64,000 nt of DNA from the NCBI RefSeq assembly GCF_902500225.1, contig NZ_LR722648.1:141676-205675 (forward strand). The letters run 5' to 3'. Positions within the stretch are counted from its first letter, which is position 1. Each line of letters opens with the position of its first letter. The position numbers and the translations under genes are program-made. Below the pieces are notes generated by a model, which did no database searches, was not told the DNA's origin, and saw only the letters and a list, made by a program, of their open reading frames with translations. Source of the stretch: Buttiauxella massiliensis (GTDB taxonomy: Bacteria > Pseudomonadota > Gammaproteobacteria > Enterobacterales > Enterobacteriaceae). Positions 49,370-60,631 of the stretch are shown piece after piece.

Positions 49370-51640
49370 CTACCCATTATCCCGAGATACACCAAACCAC
49401 TGATGATACCAACGGGGTGAAATTTGTGCTCTGAAGCTATTGATTTGCCATTTATCACTATTTATGTCGATAGTGAGTTGGCCCGATTGCGCGGTGTCAT
49501 ACCATTTGTACCCCTGCGACTGGTAGCGTTGAACTACTTTTGCGGAGGGCAAATGCCAGGCGTTATAGCGCGATGAAGAAGATAACGCAGCACTTCCAGC
49601 GACGGCACGTAACAAAGGTGCACTCGAAGATGTACGGCTACCATGATGAGGGACCTGAATAATATCAGCATGTAAGGTACCCCATCGCCTCTTCAGCATA
49701 GCTAATTCCGCTTGAGCTTCCACATCTCCGGTTAATAAAATACGAACGTTACCGTCACTGACCATCACAACACATGAGCCGTTATTACCTTTCATCAGCG
49801 GCTGTGCGGGAGGCCACTGTACGGTAAATTGCAAACCCTGCCATTGCCACTGGTCCCCTTGAAAACATGAGTGATGTCCTTCCCAGCGCAATGGGCTGCG
49901 AATTTTTAGTGCTGGCCATTCCCTTTGCAAACTAAGCAAACCGCCACGGTGATCCAGATGCTCATGGCTGATGATCGCTTGCTCGGGAGATAAATGGTGC
50001 CAACGCAGCCACGGGATAATCACTTGTTGAGCAGCATCGCCGCCAGGCCAGGCATTCCCTGCATCATAAAGAAAGACTTTCCCATGGCGGACAATGGCTA
50101 TCGCCAATCCGTGCCCAATATCCAGCATGTTCACTTGCCATGAATTGTCTCTCTTCTCAGCCCGTATTGCCGAGGTGAATAAAGACAACGCCAGAACAAT
50201 CACTGATAGACATGAACTACGCCACAGCGATAAACGATGGATAATAACTGCGAGCCAACCACTTAAGCTCAGAGCCTGAAAACGCTTATCGACCTCTAGC
50301 CAACCATCGGGCAATAAAGATAGCGCGGTAAAAAGAAGAGCCAGCGAACGGTCGACACTCCACCAGAGATATTCTCCAAGCCACGGAACCAACGTAAATA
50401 CCAGTCCCGCCAAAAGTAGAGGAACCACAACAAATGAAATGAGCGGCACTGCCACCAAGTTCGCAAGCAAGGCGCTGACACTGATGCCATGAAAGATAAA
50501 AATTTGTGGTGGCAACAACAAAATCATAATGCCAATTTGCAAATGTATTAGCGCTAACGGGTAACGATACAACCACTTAGCAGTTGCGATATATCGAGGG
50601 AGCGGCATCCACTGATACCAGAAAATAAGTGCCGCAACAGCTAGTGCGGATAACCAAAAACTGTCCGATAAAACAGTCAAAGGATCATAAATCAGGATAC
50701 AGGTAATGCAACAAAGCCAAACCTCCCAACCCGACCAATTCCGGCCGTGTAACCGCAAAAACAGCCAGATAACAACGCCAATCAATGCTCTCACTGCCGG
50801 AGGATTTCCTCCCGCGAGCCAAGTATAAATCCCAGCGGCAAGTACACTTGCGAATAATGGCATTCGGAAATAAATTCTGTGGGCGGGAAGAGCCAATTGC
50901 AGTAAACGAGCGATTAACCAGCCAATCATCGCTGCCAATGAAATATGCATCCCGGAAATAGCCATCAGATGTGCAGTTCCACTTTGGCGAAGCATATTTT
51001 TTTGCTCGTCACTCATCCCATAACGTTCACCAAATGCCAGTGCAAGAATAACGCCTTGATAGGGTAACGCCTGGGTTGCAGTTTCAACGGCAGACAACCA
51101 CCAGGCACGTAAGCCACACTGCTGTGTAATACGAAGAGCTGAAATAATCCGCGCCCTTAAAGGTTGGTGCTGCGCAAGAGCATAACGCTGGCTATCGAAG
51201 CCTCCTTCGTTGAGTTGCCCATGCACAGGGCGAAGATATACTTTCATGCGCCAGCGTTGCCCTGCACAGACACTTTCTGGCAAATAACTACTCTGGCTCC
51301 TGATACCTAAAGCTGGAAAAACCATTCTCCCTGCAACTGAAATTATCTGCATTTCATGATCTTGCTTGCCATCACTACGATTAATGACGGCTTCAACAAC
51401 AACAGGTTTACCCGTCCATTCCTCAACGGGGATCAAGATTTCTCTAGCAGAAAATAAGGCCCAGCAGCAACAAAGTATGCTCAACGCAAAATAACGTGCC
51501 AATGGATGACGAATGAGTGCTACACCCAGGGCAGCCATGAACAATATTGCAATGACTGGCCACCCTGGAATAGTGGGCAACCACAGCAGAGGTAGGGTAC
51601 CAATAATTGCACTACAACATAGCCCGATAAGATTCCTCAC
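49370..51640 (-). CDS. ycaI: ComEC/Rec2-family DNA uptake channel (YcaI)
   Basis: The 756-residue polytopic inner-membrane protein has an N-terminal hydrophobic block and OB-like region, a central Competence domain with about eight helices (residues ~190-470), and a C-terminal metallo-beta-lactamase domain. Motifs are [11 protein letters not shown] and [11 protein letters not shown]. ComEC homologues carry single-stranded DNA through the inner membrane during transformation. The gene looks intact. It lies upstream of msbA with a 37-nt gap. Confidence 0.92.
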   Translation of the reverse strand: MRNLIGLCCSAIIGTLPLLWLPTIPGWPVIAILFMAALGVALIRHPLARYFALSILCCCWALFSAREILIPVEEWTGKPVVVEAVINRSDGKQDHEMQIISVAGRMVFPALGIRSQSSYLPESVCAGQRWRMKVYLRPVHGQLNEGGFDSQRYALAQHQPLRARIISALRITQQCGLRAWWLSAVETATQALPYQGVILALAFGERYGMSDEQKNMLRQSGTAHLMAISGMHISLAAMIGWLIARLLQLALPAHRIYFRMPLFASVLAAGIYTWLAGGNPPAVRALIGVVIWLFLRLHGRNWSGWEVWLCCITCILIYDPLTVLSDSFWLSALAVAALIFWYQWMPLPRYIATAKWLYRYPLALIHLQIGIMILLLPPQIFIFHGISVSALLANLVAVPLISFVVVPLLLAGLVFTLVPWLGEYLWWSVDRSLALLFTALSLLPDGWLEVDKRFQALSLSGWLAVIIHRLSLWRSSCLSVIVLALSLFTSAIRAEKRDNSWQVNMLDIGHGLAIAIVRHGKVFLYDAGNAWPGGDAAQQVIIPWLRWHHLSPEQAIISHEHLDHRGGLLSLQREWPALKIRSPLRWEGHHSCFQGDQWQWQGLQFTVQWPPAQPLMKGNNGSCVVMVSDGNVRILLTGDVEAQAELAMLKRRWGTLHADIIQVPHHGSRTSSSAPLLRAVAGSAALSSSSRYNAWHLPSAKVVQRYQSQGYKWYDTAQSGQLTIDINSDKWQINSFRAQISPRWYHQWFGVSRDNG

Positions 51641-51790
51641 AGTGCCTCCTTGTTGCAGGCAGTCTGAGGTATCCTGGCATTTGCGTCAGCCTGGGTTTAT
51701 TGATTACACGAGAAGGGTTCCACAGATTTTATGCTATTTGAAAATGAGCTGAATATTTTTGCGAGGGGACTCGGAATTACAAATTTCAGA

Positions 51791-51820
51791 CATAAAAAAA
51801 CGGCACCCGAAGGTGCCGTT
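51791..51820 (-). terminator. ihfB terminator
   Basis: AACGGCACC (51799-51807), loop CGAA, GGTGCCGTT (51812-51820), with seven Ts on the minus-strand exit. The rest of 51641-51842 shows no gene. Confidence 0.9.
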
Positions 51821-51842
51821 CTTAAGAATCAAATCCGAAGAT

Positions 51843-52130
51843 TTAATTGCCGTAAATATTGGCGCGGTCACGTAATTCTTTACCTGGTTTAAAGTGCGGA
51901 ACGTATTTGCCTTCCAGATCCACTTTGTCGCCAGTTTTAGGGTTACGTCCGGTGCGAGGTGCGCGATAGTGTAAGGAAAAACTGCCGAAACCCCGGATTT
52001 CAATACGCTCACCTTGGGCGAGAGTAGAGGCCATATGCTCCAGCATCTCTTTCACTGCATCTTCTACAGCTTTCGCCGGGATGTGAGATTGCGAAGTTGC
52101 CAGTCTTTCTATCAATTCTGACTTGGTCAT
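51843..52130 (-). CDS. ihfB: Integration host factor beta subunit
   Basis: The 95-residue protein of the HU/IHF family pairs with IhfA to bend DNA sharply at specific sites. The beta-arm tip RNPKTG holds the intercalating proline (Pro64). The IEIRGFGSF signature is intact. It has one more residue (Asn) at the C-terminus than E. coli. It lies 90 bp downstream of rpsA. Confidence 0.97.
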   Translation of the reverse strand: MTKSELIERLATSQSHIPAKAVEDAVKEMLEHMASTLAQGERIEIRGFGSFSLHYRAPRTGRNPKTGDKVDLEGKYVPHFKPGKELRDRANIYGN

Positions 52131-52180
52131 GATTCCTCCGGTTTCCTTTCAGGAAAATTAACTTACAGCTATCAATCGAA

Positions 52181-52204
52181 CAAGGGCGGCCGTAGCCGCC
52201 CTGA
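52181..52204 (-). terminator. Hairpin between rpsA and ihfB, possible attenuator
   Basis: AGGGCGGC (52183-52190), loop CGTA, GCCGCCCT (52195-52202). On the minus strand the exit is TTGTTCG, a weak T-run, so partial read-through to ihfB is likely. Confidence 0.6.
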
Positions 52205-52220
52205 TTTAGTGCTCAGACGA

Positions 52221-53897
52221 TTACTCGCCTTTAGCTGCTTTAAATGCTTCAGCCATAGCGTTAGAGAAGTTCGGTGCATCTTCCTGTTTGTTGTTAACAG
52301 TAGCGATTGCATCTTTCTCGTCAGCTTCGTCTTTAGCACGAACAGACAGGCTCACAACACGGTTTTTACGGTCAACGCCGGTGAATTTAGCTTCAACGTC
52401 GTCGCCTACGCTCAGAACCAGAGTTGCATCTTCAACGCGGTCACGGGAAGCTTCAGAAGCACGCAGGTAGCCTTCTACGCCATCTGCTAATTCAACTGTA
52501 GCACCTTTCGCGTCTACTGCTGTTACTTTACCAGTAACGATAGTACCTTTCTTGTTCAGTGCAACGTAGTTGTTGAACGGATCTTCTGCGAGTTGTTTAA
52601 CACCCAGGGAGATACGCTCACGTTCTGCGTCAACTTGCAGAACCACAGCCGCGATTTCGTCGCCTTTCTTGTATTCACGAACTGCTTCTTCGCCTGCAAC
52701 GTTCCAGGAGATATCAGACAGGTGAACCAGGCCGTCGATGCCACCGTCCAGGCCGATGAAGATACCGAAGTCAGTGATAGACTTGATTTTACCTTCAACG
52801 CGGTCGCCCTTGTTGTGGGTTTCAGCGAACAGCTGCCATGGGTTAGATTTGCACTGCTTCAGACCCAGGGAGATACGACGACGTTCTTCGTCGATATCCA
52901 GAACCATAACTTCCACTACATCACCAACGTTAACAACTTTGGATGGGTGGATGTTTTTGTTGGTCCAATCCATTTCGGAAACGTGAACCAGGCCTTCAAC
53001 GCCTTCTTCGATTTCTACGAAGCAGCCGTAATCAGTCAGGTTAGTCACGCGACCAGTCAGTTTGGTACCTTCTGGATAACGCTTAGCGATTGCGACCCAT
53101 GGATCTTCGCCCAGTTGTTTCAGACCCAGAGACACACGAGTACGCTCACGGTCGAACTTCAGTACTTTAACGGTAATTTCATCGCCAACATTCACGATTT
53201 CGCTTGGATGCTTAACGCGTTTCCATGCCATATCAGTGATGTGCAGCAGGCCGTCAACGCCGCCCAGATCAACGAATGCACCGTAGTCAGTAAGGTTCTT
53301 AACGATACCTTTAACTTCCATGCCTTCTTGCAGGTTTTCCAGCAGTTGATCACGTTCTGCGCTGTTTTCGGATTCGATAACTGCACGACGAGAAACAACA
53401 ACGTTGTTACGCTTCTGGTCCAGCTTGATGACTTTGAACTCAAGCTCTTTGCCTTCCAGGTGCAGAGTGTCACGTACCGGACGAACATCTACCAGTGAAC
53501 CTGGCAGGAACGCACGAATACCGTTCAGCTCTACAGTGAAGCCACCCTTAACTTTGCCGTTGATGATACCGACCACAGTTTCAGCTTCTTCGTAAGCTTT
53601 TTCCAGCGTGATCCAAGCTTCGTGACGCTTAGCTTTTTCACGGGACAGCAGAGTTTCGCCAAAGCCATCTTCAACAGCATCCAGAGCAACATCAACTTCG
53701 TCACCAACCTGGATTTCCAGTTCGCCAGCAGCATTTTTGAACTGCTCAATCGGAATTGCAGATTCAGATTTCAGACCGGCGTCAACCAATACTACGTCTT
53801 TATCGATAGAAACTACAACACCACGAACGATGGAACCCGGACGGGTTTCGATTGTTTTAAGGGATTCTTCAAAGAGTTGAGCGAAAGATTCAGTCAT
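52221..53897 (-). CDS. rpsA: 30S ribosomal protein S1
   Basis: The 558-residue S1 protein (E. coli 557) brings mRNA to the 30S subunit. It holds six S1 RNA-binding repeats at roughly 21-87, 105-171, 192-260, 277-347, 364-434 and 451-520. The first two contact the ribosome and the rest bind RNA. I chose ATG 53897 ([20 protein letters not shown]); an ATG five codons upstream is in frame, but E. coli starts here. In E. coli, S1 represses its own translation through the leader. Confidence 0.98.
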   Translation of the reverse strand: MTESFAQLFEESLKTIETRPGSIVRGVVVSIDKDVVLVDAGLKSESAIPIEQFKNAAGELEIQVGDEVDVALDAVEDGFGETLLSREKAKRHEAWITLEKAYEEAETVVGIINGKVKGGFTVELNGIRAFLPGSLVDVRPVRDTLHLEGKELEFKVIKLDQKRNNVVVSRRAVIESENSAERDQLLENLQEGMEVKGIVKNLTDYGAFVDLGGVDGLLHITDMAWKRVKHPSEIVNVGDEITVKVLKFDRERTRVSLGLKQLGEDPWVAIAKRYPEGTKLTGRVTNLTDYGCFVEIEEGVEGLVHVSEMDWTNKNIHPSKVVNVGDVVEVMVLDIDEERRRISLGLKQCKSNPWQLFAETHNKGDRVEGKIKSITDFGIFIGLDGGIDGLVHLSDISWNVAGEEAVREYKKGDEIAAVVLQVDAERERISLGVKQLAEDPFNNYVALNKKGTIVTGKVTAVDAKGATVELADGVEGYLRASEASRDRVEDATLVLSVGDDVEAKFTGVDRKNRVVSLSVRAKDEADEKDAIATVNNKQEDAPNFSNAMAEAFKAAKGE

Positions 53898-53990
53898 GTT
53901 GTTAATCTTCAAGGTTCTTTAGTTTAACGTCCATTTAGCATCCCGCCGAATGGGGTTGTTTCACATACCCCGCCATTGGCTCCATGCCGA
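53898..53990 (-). promoter_or_regulatory. rpsA leader with hairpins, candidate S1 autoregulatory region
   Basis: On the minus strand this holds GGGGT (53972-53968) pairing with ACCCC (53957-53953) and neighbouring GC-rich stretches, with no strong Shine-Dalgarno sequence before the ATG. That fits the E. coli rpsA leader, which folds into successive hairpins to attract 30S subunits and is blocked by excess S1. Confidence 0.5.
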
Positions 53991-54092
53991 CAGGGTTTAG
54001 GTTACAGGGGTAAAAATCTACCCGATATGTCAGGATACCACTATGGCAATATCATGACAAATATGACAAAACAGACACCAGCGCAATATTGA

Positions 54093-54779
54093 CTATTGAG
54101 CTGGTGTTAAAATTTTCTGCGCGTACGTCAACGCTTGTTTGATGACTTCGTCAATGGACATGCTGGTTGAGTCCAGCACCAACGCATCTGCGGCTGGCAC
54201 TAACGGTGCTACAGCACGGTTACGGTCACGATCATCACGTTCTTTAATTTCTGCCAAAAGGCGCTCAAAGTTAACACTAAAGCCCTTCTCCTGCAACTGC
54301 AGCATACGCCTGTGAGCACGCTCTTCAGATGAGGCATCAAGGAAGATTTTTACCGGTGCATCAGGGAAAACGACTGTTCCCATATCACGGCCATCAGCAA
54401 TCAGGCCAGGGGCCTCTCTGAACGCACGCTGACGGCGTAATAACGCTTCACGTACACGAGGAAAAGCGGCGACTTGAGACGCTGCATTAGCAACCTCCTG
54501 AGTACGAATCTCCGCGCTGACATCCTCACCTTCAAGGATAACTTCCAGATTGCCATTACTCGCTACAAAGCGAACATCCAAATGTGCAGCTAAAGGAACC
54601 AGCGCATCTTCAGAAGTCACATCAACCTGGTGATGCAGGGCTGCTAATGCAAGAACTCGATAAATTGCACCAGAATCAAGTAGATGCCATTGCAACGCTT
54701 CCGCCATGGCCTTACACAGCGTACCTTTACCTGCGCCGCTTGGGCCATCAATCGTTATTACCGGGGCGGGTGCCGTCAT
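54093..54779 (-). CDS. cmk: Cytidylate kinase
   Basis: The 228-residue kinase converts CMP and dCMP to the diphosphates. The P-loop GPSGAGKGT is at residues 12-20, followed by the CMP-binding insert and [15 protein letters not shown]. It lies directly upstream of rpsA, as in E. coli. The 250-bp gap to aroA contains no ycaL. Confidence 0.97.
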   Translation of the reverse strand: MTAPAPVITIDGPSGAGKGTLCKAMAEALQWHLLDSGAIYRVLALAALHHQVDVTSEDALVPLAAHLDVRFVASNGNLEVILEGEDVSAEIRTQEVANAASQVAAFPRVREALLRRQRAFREAPGLIADGRDMGTVVFPDAPVKIFLDASSEERAHRRMLQLQEKGFSVNFERLLAEIKERDDRDRNRAVAPLVPAADALVLDSTSMSIDEVIKQALTYAQKILTPAQ

Positions 54780-54990
54780 CGTACTCTCCTCTCGCTGGAA
54801 TTGCGGACCTAAAATATCAACGCCGCATATTATACGCCGCCAGATTACTGACCGTTATCTTTCCTGCCAATTATCGTAGTTAATGAGGCTGAGTGTAGAA
54901 GAATTGCGCAACTTACGTTAAAAAGCCTGGGAAAACAGCAGGAATGGATACAAAGGATGTGATATCAGAAGGGAAAATTCGTTGAAATCA

Positions 54991-55016
54991 GCTCCGCCTC
55001 ATTGTGAGGTCGGAGC
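54991..55016 (-). terminator. Possible terminator after aroA
   Basis: GCTCCG-CCTC and GAGG-TCGGAGC form an interrupted ~10-bp stem with a 5-nt loop, 14 bp past the aroA stop. The T-run on the exit side is weak (GATTTC). Confidence 0.55.
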
Positions 55017-55029
55017 TTATCTTCAGGTA

Positions 55030-56316
55030 TTAAGCAGGGGTGCTAATACGCGCTAACTGCTCAAAATAGTCCGGGAAAGTTTTCGCGGTACATTTCGGGT
55101 CAAGGATAGTTACTGGTGTGTCGGACAATGCCACCAGCGAGAAACACATCGCCATACGGTGGTCGTTATAGGTGCCGATTTCAGCAACCTGTAGCTGAGC
55201 TGGCGGCGTCACAGTAATGTAATCTTCGCCCTCTTCTACCACCGCTCCGACTTTACGCAACTCTGTTGCCATCGCGCTCAGGCGGTCAGTCTCTTTCACA
55301 CGCCAGTTATAAATATTACGCAGTGTAGTGGTGCCTTTAGCAAACAACGCAGCGGTAGCAATGGTCATTGCCGCATCTGGGATATGGTTCATATCCATAT
55401 CAATGGCGTTAAGTTCCCCGCGCTCGCAGGAGATGAAATCATCGCCCCAGGTAATTTTTGCACCCATTCTTTCCAACACATCAGCAAAGCGGATATCGCC
55501 TTGTACGCTGTTACGGCCAATACCCGTGACTTTTACCGTGCCGCCTTTGATTGCGCCAGCCGCGAGGAAGTAAGAAGCAGAAGAGGCATCGCCTTCCACC
55601 AGATACGCGCCTGGTGAGGTGTACTGCTGGCTGCCACGAATAACAAAGCTCCGGTAATCACGGTTTTCGACTTCAACACCAAAAGTTTTCATCAGGTGCA
55701 GGGTGATATCGATATACGGTTTCGATACCAGCTCACCTTTAATGGTGATTTCGGTGTCGTTTGCCGCCAGTGGAGCGGTCATTAAAAGCGCCGTCAGGAA
55801 CTGGCTGGAAACACTGCCATCAACCGAAACCTGGCCGCCGCTAAAACCGCCACGCAAACGCAACGGCGGGTAATTATCCTGCTCCAGATAATCAATCTGA
55901 GCGCCGCCCTGGCGTAATGCATCAACCAGATGGCCAATTGGACGTTCTTTCATGCGCGGTTCACCCGTCAGCACGATGTTACTGCTACCCAGACACAATG
56001 CCGCCGCCAGCGGGCGCATTGCCGTACCGGCATTACCTAAAAACAACTCAAGTTCACCCGATGCTTGTAACGGACCACCCATTCCTGTGACTTCACAACG
56101 CGTACGATCGGCGGAAAGTGTGTAGCTCACCCCTAATGCTTTCAGCGCGTTGAGCATGTGACGCACATCGTCGCTATCCAGCAAATTAGTCAGTTCGGTG
56201 GTGCCATTCGCCAGCGCTGCCAGCAACAAAGCTCGGTTAGAGACACTTTTTGAACCAGGGAGATTAATTGTGCCGTCGACAAGGGCGATGGGTTGTAACG
56301 TCAGGGATTCCAGCAT
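55030..56316 (-). CDS. aroA: EPSP synthase AroA
   Basis: The 428-residue shikimate-pathway enzyme joins shikimate-3-phosphate and PEP. The N-terminal [15 protein letters not shown] loop and the glyphosate-site motif [11 protein letters not shown] (Gly96-type class I sequence) are unchanged from the sensitive form. It is read from the serC-aroA operon through an intergenic terminator. Confidence 0.98.
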   Translation of the reverse strand: MLESLTLQPIALVDGTINLPGSKSVSNRALLLAALANGTTELTNLLDSDDVRHMLNALKALGVSYTLSADRTRCEVTGMGGPLQASGELELFLGNAGTAMRPLAAALCLGSSNIVLTGEPRMKERPIGHLVDALRQGGAQIDYLEQDNYPPLRLRGGFSGGQVSVDGSVSSQFLTALLMTAPLAANDTEITIKGELVSKPYIDITLHLMKTFGVEVENRDYRSFVIRGSQQYTSPGAYLVEGDASSASYFLAAGAIKGGTVKVTGIGRNSVQGDIRFADVLERMGAKITWGDDFISCERGELNAIDMDMNHIPDAAMTIATAALFAKGTTTLRNIYNWRVKETDRLSAMATELRKVGAVVEEGEDYITVTPPAQLQVAEIGTYNDHRMAMCFSLVALSDTPVTILDPKCTAKTFPDYFEQLARISTPA

Positions 56317-56347
56317 GGGGAAAATACTCTCAACTCAAACAGAATAA

Positions 56348-56373
56348 AACCCCGCGAAGCGAGTCGCGGGGAG
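56348..56373 (-). terminator. Intergenic terminator/attenuator between serC and aroA
   Basis: CCCCGCGA (56350-56357), 6-nt loop, TCGCGGGG (56364-56371), with TTTTATT on the minus-strand exit. Partial termination here would give more serC than aroA mRNA, as described for E. coli. Confidence 0.85.
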
Positions 56374-56391
56374 AATAACAACGAGCAACGA

Positions 56392-57477
56392 TCAACCGTG
56401 GCGACGTTCGAAGTCGACCATAAAGTTGGTTAACGCTTGTACGCCCTCAAGCGGCATTGCATTGTAGATGGATGCGCGCATACCACCCACTACGCGGTGG
56501 CCCTTCAGTGCATGCAGACCCGCGGCAAACGACTCTTCCAGGAACACTTTATCAAGTGCGCTGTCAGCTAACTGGAACGGCACGTTCATACGTGAACGGT
56601 TAGCCGAAGCCACATCGTTACGGTAGAAGTCGCTTTTATCGATAACACCATATAACAACTCGGCTTTTGCTTTGTTGGTTTTGTCCATTGCTTCAACGCC
56701 GCCCTGCTCTTTCAGCCATTTGAAGACCAGACCGGAAAGGTACCAGGCGAAAGTTGGCGGGGTGTTAAACATGGAGTCATTTTCGTTAAGCACGGTATAG
56801 TCAAGAATTGACGGGCAAGCTTTATGCGCCTTGCCGAGCAAATCTTCACGCACAATAACCAACGTCAAACCCGCAGGGCCGATGTTTTTCTGCGCACCTG
56901 CGTAAACAACACCAAAACGACTGATATCCATCGGGTGCGACAGAATAGAGGATGAGTAGTCAGCAACCACGACTGTATCGCCGAAATCAGGCGTTTCATG
57001 AGTCGCGATACCGTCAATAGTTTCATTCGGGCAATAGTGCAGGTAGGCACTGTTTTCAGAAACCTGCCACTCGCTCATCGGTTTGATGGCACGCAGGCCA
57101 TCAGTGGCGACTTTGGCATCAATAACATTCGGAGTGCAGTATTTATGCGCTTCTTTTACTGCGCTACTCGCCCAGTAACCGCCATCAACATAATCTGCGG
57201 TAGTTTTGTCGCCCAGCAGGTTTAACGGTACACCAGCAAATTGGCCGCGACCGCCGCCGTGACAGAACAAAACTTTGTAGTTTGAGGGGATTTGCAGCAG
57301 ATCACGAAAATCTTTTTCAGCTTCTTCAGCGACCTCAATAAACTCTTTACCACGGTGGCTAATCTCCATTACGGAGGTGCCTAAACCTTGCCAGTCGCAG
57401 AGTTCAAGTTGCGCACGACGAAGCACTTCAGCCGGCAGCATTGCCGGGCCGGAACTAAAATTGTATACCTGAGCCAT
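56392..57477 (-). CDS. serC: Phosphoserine/phosphohydroxythreonine aminotransferase SerC
   Basis: The 361-residue PLP enzyme serves both serine and pyridoxal phosphate synthesis. The N-terminus [20 protein letters not shown] and the PLP-lysine region [14 protein letters not shown] are intact. It leads the serC-aroA operon; a CRP-like site lies about 100 bp upstream. Confidence 0.98.
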   Translation of the reverse strand: MAQVYNFSSGPAMLPAEVLRRAQLELCDWQGLGTSVMEISHRGKEFIEVAEEAEKDFRDLLQIPSNYKVLFCHGGGRGQFAGVPLNLLGDKTTADYVDGGYWASSAVKEAHKYCTPNVIDAKVATDGLRAIKPMSEWQVSENSAYLHYCPNETIDGIATHETPDFGDTVVVADYSSSILSHPMDISRFGVVYAGAQKNIGPAGLTLVIVREDLLGKAHKACPSILDYTVLNENDSMFNTPPTFAWYLSGLVFKWLKEQGGVEAMDKTNKAKAELLYGVIDKSDFYRNDVASANRSRMNVPFQLADSALDKVFLEESFAAGLHALKGHRVVGGMRASIYNAMPLEGVQALTNFMVDFERRHG

Positions 57478-57575
57478 TTCCCCTCACCACGCTTAGAGCA
57501 ATAAGTTTTATCACGCTATCGGTTTTATCACTCAGATGCAGAGGCTGCAACGGTTAATCAGGCATGGCTAGGTAA

Positions 57576-57591
57576 TGTGCGCAAAATCACA
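57576..57591 (-). promoter_or_regulatory. CRP-like site upstream of serC
   Basis: Read on the minus strand: TGTGA-TTTTGC-GCACA, nine of ten core bases of the CRP consensus. Its centre is 106 bp from the serC ATG. serC-aroA of E. coli is repressed by cAMP-CRP and activated by Lrp. Confidence 0.6.
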
Positions 57592-57637
57592 CAACATAAT
57601 CAACTAGTCGCTGAAGTAAACGCCCGATAACCGCCCG

Positions 57638-58330
57638 TCACGTCACTCGCGTGGCGGTGCTGGCTTTGACCCATTTCAGATGTTTACAACGTGGGCATGC
57701 TGCTTCAACGCCCGCATTAAAGGTAAGCACTTCGCTGCAATGTATGCAGGCGTAATCACCATCTTCAGGAATCACTTCGAAACGTTTGCTGCAATACTCC
57801 GGCAAAATTGATAAACCAGGCCGGACAAGATCGTCGGGGAAGTAATAAACGCTAATCTGGCCGTTAGTTTCGAGTATCGCCAGGCACACCTGCCCCAAAT
57901 GCTCCACGCCATGCAGTCGTAGCTCCATAAAAAACTCAAACTCGGTCATGTTCTGGGCGTTCATTTTCTCCCACGCAAACTCACCATCTTCGATAATGAC
58001 AGCCGGTTTCCCTTCCAGAAGGTTTTCCAGTTTTTCACTGTGGCTCATCAACCACATGACCAGACGATACAAACAGGCCAGAGTAATGAATACGACAAAC
58101 ACAGGTAGCATCGGGACATCATGATAAAACGCCACATCCCCTGCCGCCGAGCCAAGCGTCAGTATAATTAGCACTTCAAAAAGCGACATCTGCCGTACGC
58201 CACGCCGTCCGGTTATCTTCAAAAACAGGAACACTAATATAAAGGTGTAGAGACTACGAAAAGCCACTTCCCACAGAAAATCGAGAGGGACTTCGTCAAG
58301 AGCCATCCGCTGGAGATCAAAAGTCTTCAT
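57638..58330 (-). CDS. ycaP: YcaP, DUF421 inner-membrane protein
   Basis: The 230-residue protein has three N-terminal membrane helices (about 20-40, 48-66, 72-92), then the DUF421 (YetF-like) cytosolic domain (GKPAVIIEDGEFAWEKMNAQ, ELRLHGVEHLGQV). The C-terminus carries a zinc-ribbon-like pair, CIHC and CPRC, that many DUF421 proteins lack. Function unknown. It diverges from ycaO. Confidence 0.9.
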   Translation of the reverse strand: MKTFDLQRMALDEVPLDFLWEVAFRSLYTFILVFLFLKITGRRGVRQMSLFEVLIILTLGSAAGDVAFYHDVPMLPVFVVFITLACLYRLVMWLMSHSEKLENLLEGKPAVIIEDGEFAWEKMNAQNMTEFEFFMELRLHGVEHLGQVCLAILETNGQISVYYFPDDLVRPGLSILPEYCSKRFEVIPEDGDYACIHCSEVLTFNAGVEAACPRCKHLKWVKASTATRVT

Positions 58331-58468
58331 TTATACCGCCATAACAGTAGGTTACTGACAGTAAGCATAGCCTGTTATGCTAAGGCCGCCTGCGTGCTGC
58401 TGACGATGGCGTCAGTCTGCTAAAACCCGTATCATTGCGCGCTTTGCGTACGACAAAAGTGAAACCTC

Positions 58469-60226
58469 ATGACTCAAACCTTTATTCCTGGCAAAGATGC
58501 CGCTCTGGAAGACTCCATCGCTCGCTTTCAGACCAAACTCGCCGATCTTGGCTTTAATATAGAAGAAGCCTCCTGGTTAAACCCAGTACCGAACGTCTGG
58601 TCAGTGCACATCCGTGATAAAGACAGCGCGCTTTGCTTTACCAATGGTAAAGGCGCAACTAAAAAAGCTGCTTTAGCTTCAGCGCTGGGTGAATATTTCG
58701 AACGTCTGTCGACTAACTATTTCTTTGCTGATTTCTGGTTGGGCAAAACCATAGCCAATGGCCCGTTTGTGCATTATCCAAACGAGAAGTGGTTCCCAAT
58801 CCCAGAAGATGAGCAATTGCCGGAAGGCATCCTGGACTCTCGTCTGCGCGCGTTTTACGACCCTGAAAACGAAGTCACCGCAGGTATGCTTATTGACCTG
58901 CAATCTGGTAATGAAGAGCGCGGTATCTGTGCACTGCCATTCACCCGCCAGTCCGATCAAGAAACTGTGTATATTCCGATGAACATCATCGGCAACCTGT
59001 ATGTTTCAAATGGGATGTCCGCAGGGAACACTGCAAACGAGGCTCGCGTACAAGCACTATCTGAAGTCTTCGAACGCCATATTAAAAATCGCATTATTGC
59101 CGAAAGCATCAGCTTGCCAGAAATCCCGCAGGAAGTGCTGGCACGTTATCCGAGCGTGGTTGAGTCTATTGCAACACTTGAAGCTGAAGGTTTCCCAATC
59201 TTCGCGTATGACGGTTCATTAGGCGGCAAATACCCAGTTATCTGTGTTGTGTTATTCAACCCGGCAAATGGCACCTGCTTTGCCTCGTTTGGTGCTCACC
59301 CAGATTTTGGCGTTGCGCTGGAACGTACCGTAACAGAACTGCTGCAGGGTCGTGGTCTGAAAGACCTCGATGTATTCACCCCACCAACCTTTGACGACGA
59401 AGAGGTGGCCGAACATGCAAATCTGGAAACTCACTTCATTGATTCCAGCGGTCTGATCTCCTGGGATATGTTCAAGCAAGATGCTGACTATCCATTTGTT
59501 GACTGGAGCTTCTCCGGCACAACAGAGGAAGAGTTTGCCACGTTGATGGCAATTTTTGATGCAGAACACCAGGAAGTCTACATCGCTGACTACCAGCATC
59601 TGGATGTTTACGCTTGCCGCATCATCGTGCCAGGCATGTCTGATATTTACCCGGCTGAAGACCTGTTACTCGCAAACAACAATATGGGCTATCACCTGCG
59701 CGACACTATTCTGGCACTGCCGGGCAGCGAGTGGGAAAAACAGGATTATCTCAATCTCATCTCGCAGTTAGATGAAGAAGGCCATGATGATTTCACTCGT
59801 GTGCGTGAACTGCTGGGCCTGGCGACCGGTAAAGACAACGGCTGGTACACGCTGCGTATTGGTGAGCTGAAGGCCATGCTGGCACTGGCGGGTGGCGATA
59901 CCGAGCAGGCGCTTATCTGGACTGAATGGACGATGGAGTTCAACGCCTCTATTTTCAGCGCTGAGCGTGCTAACTACTACCGTTGCCTGCAAACGTTACT
60001 GCTTTTAGCAATGGAAGAAGATCGCCAACCGCTGCAATACCTGAATGCCTTCGTACGCATGTACGGCGCCGAAACGGTTGAAGCTGCAAGCGCCGCCCTG
60101 AGTGGCGAAGCTGCATTCTATGGCCTGCAAGTTGTAGATAGCGATTTAAAAGCCTTCCCTGCGCACCAAGCGTTGTTAAGCGCGTATGAAAAATTGCAAC
60201 GCGCAAAAGCGGCATTTTGGAAATAA
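58469..60226 (+). CDS. ycaO: YcaO, ATP-dependent cyclodehydratase-family protein
   Basis: The 585-residue protein has an N-terminal YcaO ATP-grasp-like domain (~50-400; ALGEYFERLSTNYF and QALSEVFERHI carry conserved acidic ATP/Mg residues) and a C-terminal TPR-like helical domain (~440-580). Other YcaO proteins make azoline or thioamide bonds in peptides; the E. coli one helps RimO methylthiolate ribosomal protein S12. No precursor-peptide or partner biosynthetic gene is seen nearby, so a RiPP role is unlikely. Confidence 0.94.
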   Translation: MTQTFIPGKDAALEDSIARFQTKLADLGFNIEEASWLNPVPNVWSVHIRDKDSALCFTNGKGATKKAALASALGEYFERLSTNYFFADFWLGKTIANGPFVHYPNEKWFPIPEDEQLPEGILDSRLRAFYDPENEVTAGMLIDLQSGNEERGICALPFTRQSDQETVYIPMNIIGNLYVSNGMSAGNTANEARVQALSEVFERHIKNRIIAESISLPEIPQEVLARYPSVVESIATLEAEGFPIFAYDGSLGGKYPVICVVLFNPANGTCFASFGAHPDFGVALERTVTELLQGRGLKDLDVFTPPTFDDEEVAEHANLETHFIDSSGLISWDMFKQDADYPFVDWSFSGTTEEEFATLMAIFDAEHQEVYIADYQHLDVYACRIIVPGMSDIYPAEDLLLANNNMGYHLRDTILALPGSEWEKQDYLNLISQLDEEGHDDFTRVRELLGLATGKDNGWYTLRIGELKAMLALAGGDTEQALIWTEWTMEFNASIFSAERANYYRCLQTLLLLAMEEDRQPLQYLNAFVRMYGAETVEAASAALSGEAAFYGLQVVDSDLKAFPAHQALLSAYEKLQRAKAAFWK

Positions 60227-60277
60227 AGTCAAAAACTAAAACTCAAGCTACGTAAACCTTAATGTTTACGCTATATT

Positions 60278-60309
60278 ACGGGGCGATTTTTATTGCCCCG
60301 TGTTTTTAT
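60278..60309 (+). terminator. ycaO terminator
   Basis: ACGGGGC (60278-60284), 10-nt loop, GCCCCGT (60295-60301), then GTTTTTATT. A second dyad, CGTAAAC/GTTTACG (60251-60270), lies just before it. Confidence 0.85.
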
Positions 60310-60490
60310 TGTCACCACAATAATTTCATTTGTGACTCAATAGTTAAATATTGGTGAAATAATATTATTTTAAGCTATAAATATTGTTGCAAAATTATTG
60401 AAATACTCATTTCTAATTAACCATTCACCTGGGCTTCGAGGGTAAATATCAAATTACGTTATAAATTTTAAACTTTATTTTTATAATTAA

Positions 60491-60503
60491 TATCAATTAC
60501 TTA
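60491..60503 (+). promoter_or_regulatory. IHF-type site in the focA control region
   Basis: TATCAATTACTTA is a perfect match to WATCAANNNNTTR with AT-rich flanks, about 140 bp before focA. IHF takes part in anaerobic control of the E. coli operon. Confidence 0.5.
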
Positions 60504-60557
60504 CGCTGAAAATCAGGTAATCACCTGCTTTTAACAGGCCTATAAGCTTGGCGAGAT

Positions 60558-60571
60558 ATGATCCATATCAA
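60558..60571 (+). promoter_or_regulatory. FNR-type box near the focA-proximal promoter
   Basis: ATGAT-CCAT-ATCAA differs from TTGAT-N4-ATCAA at one base. It overlaps the -35 region of the TATAAT at 60581, so FNR here might block that promoter or serve an upstream one. Confidence 0.6.
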
Positions 60572-60631
60572 TTTTTACTCTATAATGCTTTGTTAGTATC
60601 TCGTCGCCGAATTAAATAAGAGAGAGTTAGT

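Larger units (their letters stand above)
60310..60631 (+). promoter_or_regulatory. AT-rich focA-pflB control region
   Basis: No gene is seen in this stretch. It is very AT-rich and leads to the FNR-type box and TATAAT (60581-60586) nearest focA. The block from GGCGAGATATGATC to the start codon is nearly identical to E. coli, where a set of promoters here answers to ArcA, FNR and IHF under anaerobiosis. Upstream promoters could not be placed with confidence. Confidence 0.7.

Noticed and set aside
58469..60226. YcaO as part of a peptide natural-product (RiPP) cluster
   Set aside because: No precursor peptide, E1-like partner or transporter lies nearby; the neighbours are ycaP and focA-pflB as in E. 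coli, and the TPR tail matches the RimO-linked enzyme.
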